A stretch of DNA of 64,000 nt from the NCBI GenBank assembly GCA_003194525.1, contig NBIV01000166.1, positions 62,001 to 126,000 on the forward strand. The letters are read 5' to 3'. The stretch comes from Gracilariopsis chorda. Its lineage: Eukaryota > Rhodophyta > Florideophyceae > Gracilariales > Gracilariaceae. The position numbers and the translations under genes were made by a program. Shown here piece by piece: positions 41,581-51,998 of this stretch (the first letter of the stretch is position 1; each line of letters begins with the position of its first letter). The notes beneath the pieces are model-generated. The model did not search any database. It was not told where the DNA came from and was given only the letters and a program-made list of their open reading frames with translations.

Positions 41581-43195
41581 CGTTGTGCAACGAGTTGGTC
41601 TTCACAAATTCAGCGCAGAGGTATGCAAAAGCAAAGATTCTGAAGGAATTGCCACTCAGAGTCGGGAGCAAAAAGTGGACCTATAGGAACATGAACTTCA
41701 CGCTTCCCTGTGGATAAGTTTTTGGAGGTTGTGATGAAAAAGTCAGGTGGCTGCACCTCATACGTCACGAGTTGCGAAGGAAACTCGGGCGGCGAAAACA
41801 GAAAACGGTCAGACTGAGCACGATGCTGGGGGGAAAATCAATTCAGATTGCATGCACAGCACACTCGCCAGTGTCGTCAGTACGATTCAAAAGAACGAAG
41901 CCGTGTGGGCCAAGCATGGTGGAAGTAGAACGAGGGTGGGGCCTTCGCCGTTATTTTCTGACATGACGGGACGAGGGGGGGGGGGTGGATAAGAAGAACA
42001 CTAATTCATGGTTTCATCGCCCTGAAGAACGAAAAATTGTACTAGATTTACAGGGTAGACCTAATATGTGCATGTGCGCTCACCATGAAGGCTTGTACCA
42101 GTTTGTCCCTGGATTATCTCCGTTAAGCCTACCAAGGGTAGCAACTCTTTGGAAAAACGAGGTCTGTGGTGACGGCTTATCTTTCAAACAGACAGTCGGT
42201 TTGGAAGGGAAGCCGTCACCAAGCTTGTCTGTGTTTAAAGCTTGACGGTAAAGGGTTAAAAAGTTAGCGGTGACTGGTACCTTCCAAACCGACTCCATTC
42301 GAGTGGCATCGTTTATTCCTAACATGCATTTGCATCTTCAGGTGTATCTTCAGCTACAGTGTTTGTATCCAACAGGAGTCGAAATCGCATTTGTTGGCGT
42401 ATGAAGGTAACCATCTTGTCTTGAGCGGCTCGGGATACAGGTTCTTTCAGAGGAAGGTTGCGGTAGACAGTGCTGGACTGCCGAGGTTCGAAGCAGAGGG
42501 CGCAGGATGACTCAGCTAGGCGAAGCGACACAAGAACGAGTACCGCGCTTCCTTTTTTACATATCTTAGCGACGATGTGGAATGCAATACAGGAGGTCAT
42601 AATGCCACTTTGAGCATTGCCACCCTCGATACAGTCTACCCTCAACAACGTGGCACAACTGTAGACAGGGGTGGAAGCATGACCACGAGCAGTGAACTCC
42701 AGCCCCACCTGGACGCTCCACAGACAGCAAAAGAGCTTTTCGTCATGATATTCCCGCCTTCTCGACCTATTCAAAACCGCACTCGCCTCACACTAGCGCA
42801 ACCAATCCAAATCGCTCGCTTGCTCTCCAGGGTCATAACGCAAGAGACATAATAAAAGAGTTTTTCCGTGTGCCGTGTATCATCTGCGGAAGGCACGAGC
42901 TGCGCTTCTAAACACCAAAGTAACGAGCGGAGAGGATGTAAGCGCCAATTGTTCATAACTGAAGTGATGTAAACGCCTCTCAATCTCCAGTTCTTTGTAG
43001 TGCGCACTTCGCTATAGTACCAAGCCAGTGGATGTGGCACGGGGTGGCACTATTCAGTAGACCCCACTGTATGAAATTCGAGACCAGGACCAGGACGATA
43101 CCATCGAAGAAGTTGCGTGATACGCCGACTCGTATCGCTGATATGAAAAGGGATCGAATACTCATTCGCCTGAAGAGATGTAGGTTTCACATCAG
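41581..43195. other. Intergenic region
   Basis: No supportable gene. It holds a G11 run (41975-41985) and TAAAGGGTTA at 42249-42258. Just before the 10-mer, AAACAGACAGTCGGTTTGGA and, about 95 bp on, TCCAAACCGACT form a partial inverted repeat. A 151-codon minus frame at 42319-42774 has no recognisable features. Confidence 0.5.
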
Positions 43196-43552
43196 TTAAG
43201 TAGCCCGTGGCCTTCTCTTCTTCTGTGTTCTTGCGTTACTATGCGTGCGTTGACCACGGACGGGAAGGCGTTCCAAATGGCGGATTCCACGATACGATCG
43301 GATCCGAATCAGTCTTTGAATGTTCGCTCTCGTCGCGGAGCGAAGGTCATTTCCGGTAACATATCGCTGTTCAACGGCTGCGTACAGCTGGCTAAGATGA
43401 TACGGACGCAACTCTGAGGCTTTTGTGTTCGGCGTGGCGCCGATCGCAAAACAAAGCGCGCGCGCACGAGCGTATCCCAGTCCATACACTTGCTTCAATG
43501 CCACCCATAACTTCTTTGCGTCCGGCAGGTTTGCGTTCATGAACCTCGGCAT
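43196..43552 (-). CDS. Ribosomal protein uS13, mitochondrial type
   Basis: 118 residues, bacterial-type S13. It starts MPRFMNANLPDAKKLWVALK like bacterial S13 and ends with LPVRGQRTHSNARTQKKRR, the signature that contacts 16S-type rRNA. It sits in the head of the small subunit, touching the P-site tRNA and uS19. Red algal plastid genomes normally carry their own rps13, whereas their mitochondrial genomes lack it, so this nuclear copy most likely serves mitochondria. No presequence precedes the family start in this frame; targeting may be internal or from an exon I could not place. It diverges from the glutathione reductase gene. Confidence 0.9.
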   Translation of the reverse strand: MPRFMNANLPDAKKLWVALKQVYGLGYARARALCFAIGATPNTKASELRPYHLSQLYAAVEQRYVTGNDLRSATRANIQRLIRIRSYRGIRHLERLPVRGQRTHSNARTQKKRRPRAT

Positions 43553-44593
43553 TTTTCGTGGAGGCGGTGCCGGTTTTAGACGAATTGGCAGAAGCGAAGG
43601 GCTTTTTTCTACGGCACAAATTAATCTGTGTGTGTGACGCGGACGTAAGAAAAGTCGTTTGTAGAGAGCGCGGATGCGACAGGCGCAGATCCACCTCTCT
43701 GTCGATCTTCAAGGTTCAACGTAGACGCCAACGAGCAAGCGCGCTGAGACGACCTTCTGTTCTGTTGTTCCTCTCATGGCCGACCAACTGGGATCACCGC
43801 CGCTTTATCTTGAAATATTTTCAAATAGTACTTTTTTCAAAGCGTTTTATAGTCCGGTTCTGGACCGCCCCTGCTTCCGGGAACGGAGTCGTCCAAAGGC
43901 TTTGCGATGCCCGTCCATGTGTAGGAAGGATATCCTAAGAGTTCTGCAGGCCGGTGGTGATGGTCGAAGCGCTTTGGAACAGTGCGCAGTTGTCATAATT
44001 TCATAACTGTGCTACCCAAACTTCGCACGTAGGGTTCGGTTCACACATCCGAGGAGCAGAGTTCTTTTGGGGGGCGAATGGTTTGTCTTGTACTCTTGTA
44101 ATCAGGAAGCCCAGCTTTGCACTTTGCTCTCTACTTTTCTTCATACAGATCAGGAAATCTAGAGAATTACAAGAAACGCATACCATCAAAAACTTCTGCA
44201 TAGTTCTGCGACAAATGTCCGCAACTTGTATGCACGGCGCAAGTCTTCAGACTGTAAAATGGTCTCTCCCCTCGGGACTAAAAAGCAAAAAAGAGACCTG
44301 CATTCGAGAATCAATGCATTTGTGCATCGCGAAGGGCGACTTCGGGATTCGCGAGGGTAGAAATAGACAAAGCGCACACACTCATGCGCTGTGACCAAGT
44401 ATCTACCGTTGGTACAACGGTACAGTGTCCTATAGATACTGCTGTGCTTGGAGATCAACTTGAGATGGCGCCTGTCCTCAAACACGTTGCTGTCGCAAAA
44501 TTTCTATGTAAATGTCATGTCATCCCATTGCATTGCAACTATCCGCCCACCGAATTCTCTGTTCCCGGGCCGCCTAACAGCGCGTCTCTACTT
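43553..44593. promoter_or_regulatory. Shared upstream region of uS13 and glutathione reductase genes
   Basis: About 1 kb between divergent genes. Overlapping frames near 43558-43938 are shadows of the uS13 leader. No gene found. Confidence 0.4.
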
Positions 44594-44599
44594 TATAAA
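44594..44599 (+). promoter_or_regulatory. TATA box of glutathione reductase
   Basis: TATAAA in CTTTATAAAGAG, 139 bp before the ATG at 44733. It lies inside the open N-terminal extension, so a transcript from it would encode only the short protein. Confidence 0.5.
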
Positions 44600-44732
44600 G
44601 AGACATGCCGTCGGCGTTTGTTTCCCCATCGCCTTGCGCACGACTCGACTCTTTACAACACTAAGTTCTTCAGTCAGATCAACCTCATTCGCAGCGAACC
44701 GTACGAGGCGTGTATCTTATCCATTTTTCACC

Positions 44733-46148
44733 ATGGCTACAACGACCGACCAATCAACACAACGAGAAACACTTCCTCATGGTTTTCAGTATGACCTCTT
44801 CGTGATCGGTGCAGGATCTGGAGGTGTGCGCGCGTCTCGAATTGCCGCAACACACGGCGCAAAGGTGGCGGTAGCGGAATACGCACCGTTGGGTGGTACT
44901 TGTGTCAATGTCGGATGTGTACCAAAAAAACTTTTCGTTTATGGAAGTCATTACGGCCACGATTTTCATGACGCTCAGGCGTACGGATGGGACGTTCCGA
45001 AAGCTTCTTTAGATTGGCCGAGATTGATTCGCAACAAGAATGCCGAGATTGAAAGATTGAACGGCATTTACGGCAGGTTGTTAGATAGAGCTGGTGTTCA
45101 TCTTATCCAAGGGAAAGCTAAATTTGTTGATAGTCATACGGTCCAGGTCGGTGACAAGCAGTACACAGCTGACAAAATTCTTGTCGCAGTTGGTGGTCGA
45201 CCTTTCGTACCGGAATTCGAAGGAAGTGAGCATGTCATTACTAGCAATGAGGCCTTTTATCTGGAAAAGCTTCCGAAACGAGTTGTGGTTGTGGGTGGTG
45301 GATATATCGCTGTTGAGTTTGCATGTATCTTTCACGGATATGGCACGGAGGTTGTTCAACTGTATCGCCGTGATTTGTTCTTGCGTGGATTTGATGATGA
45401 CGTTCGAAAGCACCTAGCGGAACAAATGCAGATCACTGGTGTCGATCTTCGATTCAACTCAGTTGTGAAGAAGATTACCAAGCTGGATGACGGTTGTTTT
45501 GAAGTAACTACCAACAAAGACGAGACCATTCAAACAGATTTAGTCATGTATGCTACCGGAAGACACCCCTACACAGCAGATCTCGGTTTGAAAGAGGCCG
45601 GTGTTACAACTGGGCAGAACGGTAAGATTCTTGTTGATGACTGGAACAAGACCAACGTTAATCACATATACGCCGTCGGCGATGTTACAGACAGAGTATG
45701 TTTAACCCCCGTTGCAATTGCGGAAGGTCATGCATTTGCAGATACTCACTACGGTAACAAGAAGAGGAACGTCAATTACCAAGATATTCCCACCGCAGTG
45801 TTTTCCACTCCATCCATTGGGACCTGCGGTCTAACCGAAACTCAAGCGAGAGAAAAGTATGGCAAGTACGGTGTGGACATCTATAAGACATCTTTCCGTC
45901 CAATGAAACACACCCTTACGAAGAGGGAAGGCGAAAAAGTGTTCATGAAGCTCATTGTCGAGAAAAGTACCGACAAGGTAGTTGGCTGTCACATGCTGGA
46001 TGCAGCTGCTGGTGAGGTTATTCAGCTTGTGGGGGTAGCTATGAAAGCTGGTGCTACCAAGGCTGACTTTGACTCTACTATGCCTGTACATCCGGTGAGC
46101 GCGGAGGAAATGGTGACTTTGAGGACCAAAGAACCAAACCCCCAGTAA
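44733..46148 (+). CDS. Glutathione reductase
   Basis: 471 residues. FAD-binding GAGSGG (26-31), the redox-active disulphide GGTCVNVGCVPKKLF (Cys57, Cys62), the NADPH Rossmann motif VVVVGGGYIAVEFA, and downstream YRRDLFLRGFDDD whose arginines bind the NADPH phosphate, mark glutathione rather than lipoamide or thioredoxin reductase. The second FAD contact is IYAVGDVTD, and HPVSAEEMV near the end holds the catalytic His-Glu pair. It reduces GSSG with NADPH. The frame is open 95 codons further upstream (from 44448) with a Ser/Arg-rich sequence resembling a transit peptide; a longer organellar form is possible, but the TATA box favours the short, probably cytosolic form. Confidence 0.95.
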   Translation: MATTTDQSTQRETLPHGFQYDLFVIGAGSGGVRASRIAATHGAKVAVAEYAPLGGTCVNVGCVPKKLFVYGSHYGHDFHDAQAYGWDVPKASLDWPRLIRNKNAEIERLNGIYGRLLDRAGVHLIQGKAKFVDSHTVQVGDKQYTADKILVAVGGRPFVPEFEGSEHVITSNEAFYLEKLPKRVVVVGGGYIAVEFACIFHGYGTEVVQLYRRDLFLRGFDDDVRKHLAEQMQITGVDLRFNSVVKKITKLDDGCFEVTTNKDETIQTDLVMYATGRHPYTADLGLKEAGVTTGQNGKILVDDWNKTNVNHIYAVGDVTDRVCLTPVAIAEGHAFADTHYGNKKRNVNYQDIPTAVFSTPSIGTCGLTETQAREKYGKYGVDIYKTSFRPMKHTLTKREGEKVFMKLIVEKSTDKVVGCHMLDAAAGEVIQLVGVAMKAGATKADFDSTMPVHPVSAEEMVTLRTKEPNPQ

Positions 46149-47018
46149 ACAGAAACCTTCACGTGTGAACAATTAGTTTCGCGTAGAATTTAGTCCATTC
46201 TGCCGAAGTTGACCTCTCTTTTGTATTTTGTATGCAGGTCTATACAAGCCGAACGCGAATGGTTCATGACAAAACGCGTTGTAAGACATGATGTCAAGAG
46301 CACTTGGCTGATCTAGAACCTTTTGTTGGACAGTCTATGATGAAGACAGAACCAGGGGGCCGGGATCGAAAAACACTGAAGGCTTCAATAATGATGATGA
46401 ATTGATTCAAGAAGGGGACACGCCGGAATGAAAAGATGTGAACATATCAATCATTGATGTTCCATGAACCGCAAATGCCACTACAACTGTTATACTTCAT
46501 GATGAAGCTGGCTATTACGTCACGCAACACATGGCAGAATAAAACGGTGGTAAGGGTTACTGTGCAAGCGTACGTTTAGACACTTTCATAGTATGGAGCA
46601 AATACGTAGATGAACGCGGTATTCGTCATTCGTTTTCGCTATTGTCAAATGTGAAGGAAACTGGTTGTGATACACCAGCCAACTACCTTCGTACCAAGGG
46701 TAAACGGTAGCGAGCAAAAGAAATACTGAGGAACTTTTAAAAAAAAACTGTTAGAGTGAAGACTTTCCGTAACAAGTCCGGTACAGTACTTCACTGGACT
46801 CGAATGGGAGTCACCAGGCCTTTGCGAAAACACATTAACGGCTTTCGAAGTGATGTGAGAAAAATAGTTAGGGCCCCGCCCCTTGTCCTAACGTTCCGAC
46901 CCATATCTTTCTGAGAGCATAAATCCGCGGAAAGAAAAGCAAGCAGGGGCGCATGCACAAGCCAGAGCGCAAGCACATACGAATGCCCTCATCCAAGATG
47001 ATTTTAAGCGTGCAACAG
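46149..47018. other. Convergent spacer
   Basis: 870 bp between the stops of glutathione reductase and the DUF218 gene. No gene found. An A run lies near 46739-46747 and a TAAGGGTTA motif at 46551. Confidence 0.6.
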
Positions 47019-48791
47019 TTAAGAGCTGTCGCCATGTGAGGGGCTCGCCAGCTTTCTCACGGACGGTTTTCTTTTCTTGGAAGAAGTCGAAGCACGGGTC
47101 TGCGTCTTGCGAGCAGTAGAACGTGATCGCGAGGCTGGATTGTTATTAGTGGAGCGACTGTTGGAACGGCGAGGCGGTTTGTTAGACACCAATGAGCGTG
47201 CCAGTGCACCCGCTAGAGTATCTGAATGAGCAGCGGTTCGACGTGTAGTTTGCGACGATTTTCTTGAGGCGCCAGATGTTACGGCTGGGGATGCTGTATC
47301 AGCGGCAATGATAATATTGGGTCCATCTCGCGCGATCTTCTTGCCGTTACCTTTGAACATCTGACCGCCGCGCCAAGTGACTTCGTTGATCATGGCCGTA
47401 GTCATGCGCGTCGGCGGCTTTTTCTTGTTAGGCGGGCGATTGGAAGTGGTATCGAATAGGGAAACGTCATCCTGATCCGAACTGGCGGCTTCGTCACTCT
47501 CGCCACCTGATCCAGAAGATCCCCAAGATTCAGGTGAGTTGGGGTCAGACTTGTACTCAGCCACATAAGTGACCATGTCCTCAATAATGGCCATCCTGTC
47601 ATGGGTTCGAAGCACACGATCGGGATCCATTGAAGAACGCATAGTGCGAATAGCATTGGTCAAGAGCTCGTACGCGAGCTCAAGATGGCCATGGGGGACG
47701 GACGCACCAGTCTCATTAAGCGGACCCAGCAGAGTGTGAACCTCGCGAATGTGGTGAATGGCAAGTTCTAAAGTTTCAGCATGGTTTCGCATATCGGTTC
47801 TGAAACCACCAGTGGTGGAGGTACGAGAATCAATGACGCGATACATCTCTCGCATCTTGGCAAACGTCTCATTGAGACGGTCAAGGTTTTCTTTTGCAAC
47901 AAACTCACGATCGTCCAGTGCGCCTTTGAGGTTGACATGCAGGATACCGAGATCATTTGCCAGCACGACAGCGCGACCAAGGAAAGCGGTAGCCGGATCA
48001 CGACTGACACAGAACTGGTAAGCTGCAAAGATACAATTCCAAGTGGAGGCGGAGACCTCTAGTGGGAATAGAACGCTTTGACGAGGGCTAAGTCGATGGA
48101 CCTCTTGAATACGGATAAGATGATAGTCGCTAGAGACCAGTGTGAAATGACAGGCTGAAAGCGCATCAGCACCGAAGCGACGACGCAATTCCTCAATTAC
48201 ATTGCGGAGGTTTTCCTTGGTGTTATGGCTGTTGTGTTCCAAAATGTACTGGAAGCGGGACACATCGATGGAAGCTTCCTCACAGATGTTGCGGAAGAAG
48301 GAATAGCCTGCGGCGGCCTCCGAGATAGTTCCGTCATCATTAAGACCATTGCCGCCAGTAAAACATATGACGTCTGGATTGAGTGCACCACGAGCAATCT
48401 GCTTGACCAGAGTGACGATTCGTTTTGCGTATTCCACTGTGAGCTGGTCGCGGATGAGATGTTTCCCAAAGACGACAACCACGTGGGTAGTTGCGTGCAA
48501 ATAACCCAGCGGTGCATCCTTTGGACAGTGCAAGTGGTTGTTGTGAATGGAACCGACATGTAACAAATCAGCAATTCGCTCAGTGAGCTCATGCAGACTG
48601 GCGAGAGAACGATTGGGGGGAGAGGGCTGATCAGGGCGAGAATCAGACAATGCCGCGCGTGGTATGGTACGACGCAAGGCTGGGCGAGACGAGAGCACAG
48701 AAGGGCGGGTATGAGGAGCGGTGGTAAACTGAGAATGGTGAGCACGGCATGGCGGGAGCAGCAGGGGGGAGAAAGCAGTTGTGGCCTTCAT
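47019..48791 (-). CDS. DUF218/YdcF-like protein with leader peptide and basic tail
   Basis: 590 residues. The first ~55 are Ser/Arg/Pro-rich with almost no acids, like a plastid or mitochondrial leader. Residues ~100-290 fit DUF218 (SanA/YdcF superfamily): a beta strand HVVVVFGKHL, ICFTGGNG...SEAAAGYSFF, LEHNSHNTKENLRNVI and SSDYHLIRIQEV, the usual order of conserved motifs around the putative active site. Residues 290-400 are helical; 405-590 are low complexity, first acidic/Ser-rich, then very basic with KKRKPSVRK. DUF218 proteins in bacteria are linked to envelope functions and bind SAM in one case; the activity here is unknown. Leader plus basic tail gives a mixed localisation signal. The leader region is preceded by a G21 run. 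Confidence 0.7.
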   Translation of the reverse strand: MKATTAFSPLLLPPCRAHHSQFTTAPHTRPSVLSSRPALRRTIPRAALSDSRPDQPSPPNRSLASLHELTERIADLLHVGSIHNNHLHCPKDAPLGYLHATTHVVVVFGKHLIRDQLTVEYAKRIVTLVKQIARGALNPDVICFTGGNGLNDDGTISEAAAGYSFFRNICEEASIDVSRFQYILEHNSHNTKENLRNVIEELRRRFGADALSACHFTLVSSDYHLIRIQEVHRLSPRQSVLFPLEVSASTWNCIFAAYQFCVSRDPATAFLGRAVVLANDLGILHVNLKGALDDREFVAKENLDRLNETFAKMREMYRVIDSRTSTTGGFRTDMRNHAETLELAIHHIREVHTLLGPLNETGASVPHGHLELAYELLTNAIRTMRSSMDPDRVLRTHDRMAIIEDMVTYVAEYKSDPNSPESWGSSGSGGESDEAASSDQDDVSLFDTTSNRPPNKKKPPTRMTTAMINEVTWRGGQMFKGNGKKIARDGPNIIIAADTASPAVTSGASRKSSQTTRRTAAHSDTLAGALARSLVSNKPPRRSNSRSTNNNPASRSRSTARKTQTRASTSSKKRKPSVRKLASPSHGDSS

Positions 48792-50166
48792 TGCACAAGC
48801 GTGTTAGGGGAAGGGGGAGGAGGATGAAGGGGGGGGGGGGGGGGGGGGGAAGATGACGTAGGGGAGGGATGACGTAGTGGAGTCGGAGTTGGGTTGCGGA
48901 TGGTAATTGAGGGAGGCGCTGGTTGGAAAGGGGAGGGCGGGGAGTGTTAAACTGCGAGAGGAGCAGAGCGGTAGCGGTGTAGTTTGCGGGCGGGCGCGTG
49001 TGGGCTGGCGGTTCGCACACGGCGGATGGGGGAGATTGGCGGCGGGGCGAGCTGATGAGTTGCGGTCAACGTGCGGTGCAAATTTCCAGGCGGGCGAATG
49101 ACTGTTGCGATACGGTGCGTTTGAGCAGCGGTGCGGACCGAGAAACGCGCGCCCCGAGTGGCCCGGCAGATACTGTGGCGACGCGCAATGCAATTTTGGA
49201 GCGGTCACGACGCGGCGGCGGATGTGCAGCTAACCAGCGGCGGAGGCACTGCGGCGGAGATTACTCGGCGGGGGACGATTGGTGCGGCCCGATTTGGACC
49301 GCGGGCCGTGGCTAGACGAGTCGTTAACAGTCGTCGCGCACGCACTCTCGCGGCGCTTTGTTCTCGCAGGCGGCGTTTGGCGGGTGCGGAGCTGCAGTGC
49401 GTTTCGATTCGGTGCGGGGGGAGCTTTCGTTTCGCGCTTGCGGGCGGGGGCGAAGCGCAGAGGACTGGATGCTTGACGTGGGGTTGTTGCGCTTCGCCAC
49501 GGCGGGGCCACATTCGCAGATTGCACCAGCCGCAATGGCAATGCAGTGCAGTCTGCGCAGAACAAGACGCGACCACCACACACGCAAATGGAAATATACC
49601 GCAAGCGAATATGCACGCGCCAATGGACTGTCGGCACGTGGTGCGCCTTTCACAGCGGCTAAACCCTACTTGCGCTTCGCTTAATCCTTGCCTTACGCTT
49701 CGCGCTTGCTTGCGCTTCACCCGCCCCCCTCCCTCAACCTTCCAGCATTTGGCACCGTATGACGTGGTGCTCGTGCGTACACGCGCCGTGCCACGCACTT
49801 ACCGCCACTCAATTTTCTTTGTACCCTTTGCGATACTTCTCGAACCAAACGAAATTCGCTCTGCCGCTCTCTGCCCGCTCTCTGCCCGCTCTCTGCCCGC
49901 TGTCTCTTCGTGTCGAATTGAACGCGCGATCACCTGCGCCGTGCATTCAATTGCAGCGCGCCTTCTAAACTCCACCTCGTGTGTGCATGAATCGCTCTGC
50001 TTATCTGTCACCGCAACTTACCTTCTCATGTTTACCCCCACTCTACCCCGACTCTCTCAACTCACTGTTCCATCTTTGGGCACTTGCTTTCCCAGCCCTT
50101 CTTTCGCTTAACTCAGCTGTTTTGCTTATGGTGTTGCACAACGCCCTGTCGTATCTCACCAACTTC
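48792..50166. promoter_or_regulatory. Shared upstream region of the DUF218 and kinase genes
   Basis: Contains a G21 run at 48829-48849 (C on the DUF218 coding strand), a GC-rich island (about 48950-49500) with shadow frames on all strands, a C/T-rich kinase leader from 49690, and three tandem 11-bp units (CTCTCTGCCCG) at 49866-49900. Confidence 0.5.
48829..48849. repeat. G21 homopolymer
   Basis: Twenty-one consecutive G, 38 bp upstream of the DUF218 start. Its length is likely to vary between individuals. Confidence 0.9.
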
Positions 50167-51168
50167 ATGTCCTCCCCCGCACCGCCTTGCGTCGGCGTGT
50201 ACCACATGCTGGAAACCGTCGGTAAAGGAACCTTTGGAAAGGTCCGTCGTGCACGACACGTCTTCACCGGCCAGTACTACGCCGTAAAAATTGTTACAAC
50301 AAGCGTTCTTAAGCATGATCTACCGGCCAATCTAGACATTCGTCGCGAAATGAGTATACTCCGCGCCTTGAACCATCCCAACATAGTTCGTTTGCACGAC
50401 GTAATGGTGTCGCATTCCCGCGTTTACCTCGTCATGGATCTTGCTTCAGGCGGAGATTTCTTCTCTGTTATTTCAAACAAGGGCCGTTTACCAGAGTCCT
50501 TGGCCCGCAGATACTTTCGTCAGCTTGTTAATGCTGTACACTACTGTCATCAACATCAAGTCTATCATCGCGACCTCAAGCCGGAAAACCTCTTGCTAGA
50601 CGCTGACGGAAATCTCAAGGTTACTGATTTTGGCTTCAGTGCTATGAAGGATCACGGCCACTTGTTGCTACGCACTAATTGCGGCTCGCCACACTACTGC
50701 GCCCCGGAGGTGTGGAACGGTACTCAACAGAATGGCTACGACGGTTCCAAGTCTGATGCTTTCTCCATTGGTGTCATTCTTTTCGTTCTGCTTTCTGCAA
50801 ACCAGCCATTTTGCCATCCCATTGAGCGCGAGTTGCTGAAGAAGGTCAATCGCTGTGAAGTCAAATACCCGGACTACATATCACCTGATGCTGTCGACCT
50901 CTTGAAGAAACTTATTGTTCGCAATCCCAGTGAAAGATGGTCCTTGGACATGGTCAAGAGACATCCCTGGTTCCTTGCAGGCTCGCTGGACACCATGTCC
51001 CTTACGACCATTCCATCCACAGAGTGGGTGCCGTCCGACTCGCAAGCACCGTCTGATGAACTCTGCACCAAATGCAAGGTCCGCCAATGCTATCAAAACA
51101 ACATGCTCACATCTAACAACAATAACAACAACGCTAACAAGCCTGCGCCTGGTTTGCCCGTCGTTTGA
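50167..51168 (+). CDS. Serine/threonine protein kinase, SNF1/CAMK type
   Basis: 333 residues from MSSPAPPC; an in-frame ATG at 50128 is an alternative and the frame opens at 49981. A complete kinase domain (11-270): glycine loop GKGTFGKV, Lys41 in AVKIV, Glu61, HRD Asp136 in YHRDLKPENLLL, DFG Asp154, and CAPEVW closing the activation loop. TNCGSPHYCAPE resembles SNF1/AMPK/SnRK3 kinases, and the hinge MDLASGGDFF and ERWSLDMVKRHPWF fit the CAMK group. The activation-loop Thr170 is a likely phosphorylation site. The C-terminal tail is short (about 60 residues) with CTKCKVRQC and an Asn run; there is no UBA, KA1 or NAF/FISL motif, so it is not a typical AMPK or CIPK. Confidence 0.85.
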   Translation: MSSPAPPCVGVYHMLETVGKGTFGKVRRARHVFTGQYYAVKIVTTSVLKHDLPANLDIRREMSILRALNHPNIVRLHDVMVSHSRVYLVMDLASGGDFFSVISNKGRLPESLARRYFRQLVNAVHYCHQHQVYHRDLKPENLLLDADGNLKVTDFGFSAMKDHGHLLLRTNCGSPHYCAPEVWNGTQQNGYDGSKSDAFSIGVILFVLLSANQPFCHPIERELLKKVNRCEVKYPDYISPDAVDLLKKLIVRNPSERWSLDMVKRHPWFLAGSLDTMSLTTIPSTEWVPSDSQAPSDELCTKCKVRQCYQNNMLTSNNNNNNANKPAPGLPVV

Positions 51169-51498
51169 CTGTACTGTTTAGAACAGAATGATTGAGTTTT
51201 GCACACCGTCCTAACCCTTATTATGTACAATCTACGTTTGCAGCAGCTTTTTGCCCGGCTCCGTTCAACCGACGCCACTTGCACCACAGCGCTCTTTTTG
51301 CATTGAAGGTTTGAACCACTGACCATGGTATCGATTGTTTCAACGAGCTTCAGAACCACTTTTGTTCTGACGATAGTGACTGCAATGGAAACGCTATTTC
51401 GACTGCTTTCTTATACTATTTGCCACATCCAGTTGAGCATCTGTATGTACCCTTGACAGCGATAAACAAAACCTTAGTTTGCATAACATTGCACCATC

Positions 51499-51575
51499 GT
51501 TCTTCTTCTTCTTCTTCTTCTTCTTCTTCTTCTTCTTTACTATGGGCCCTTGATGTCTAACTGCAACATAAGGGC
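51499..51575 (-). mobile_element. LINE 3' tail, minus orientation
   Basis: On the minus strand, a stretch ending CCCATAGTAAAG and a long (GAA)n run (about 51499-51536) resembles the 3' end of the 11.5 kb LINE. The element body probably continues to higher coordinates, where an RT motif lies at 52413-52440. Confidence 0.5.
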
Positions 51576-51869
51576 AAGACATATCTGGTTAAAGATATTT
51601 TTCTCTCCGCGGGGAATTTCCGCGGCCAATGGCATCATCGTTGTTTATCAAGCTTTTTCATAAGCAATAGAGTGGCCTTTGTCTCGAAGACAAGACCCGT
51701 ACCCTGGAACAGAGCGGACGGAAAGCTGTCATTTGTCCGCCCAGCTTCGGAGTTACTGTTGTTTTTATTTTCGATCATTGTTGCAAATCTGTATACAGGT
51801 AGAGCTTTCTGCAGTGGCCGCAGCAGTTTTGGGTTTCCTGCTGAGAGATAAGTGTCTCTAAATCGATGC

Positions 51870-51925
51870 TTTTACCCTTGTGTCGTAATTAGATGATAAG
51901 CACCCACAATAAAGAAGAAAAAGAA
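51870..51925 (+). mobile_element. LINE 3' tail, plus orientation
   Basis: The sequence CGTAATTAGATGATAAGC then ACCCACAATAAAGAAGAA closely matches the 3' end of the 11.5 kb copy (CGTAATCAGG... ACCCACAATAAAGAAGAA). The element body would lie to the left and looks degraded. Confidence 0.55.
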
Positions 51926-51998
51926 GAGCTTGCTGAGCGAAAAAGTTCTCTTTCCTTGGGTAGGCCAGTACTGGCCATGTGTTGCTTATGTGTTCGGA

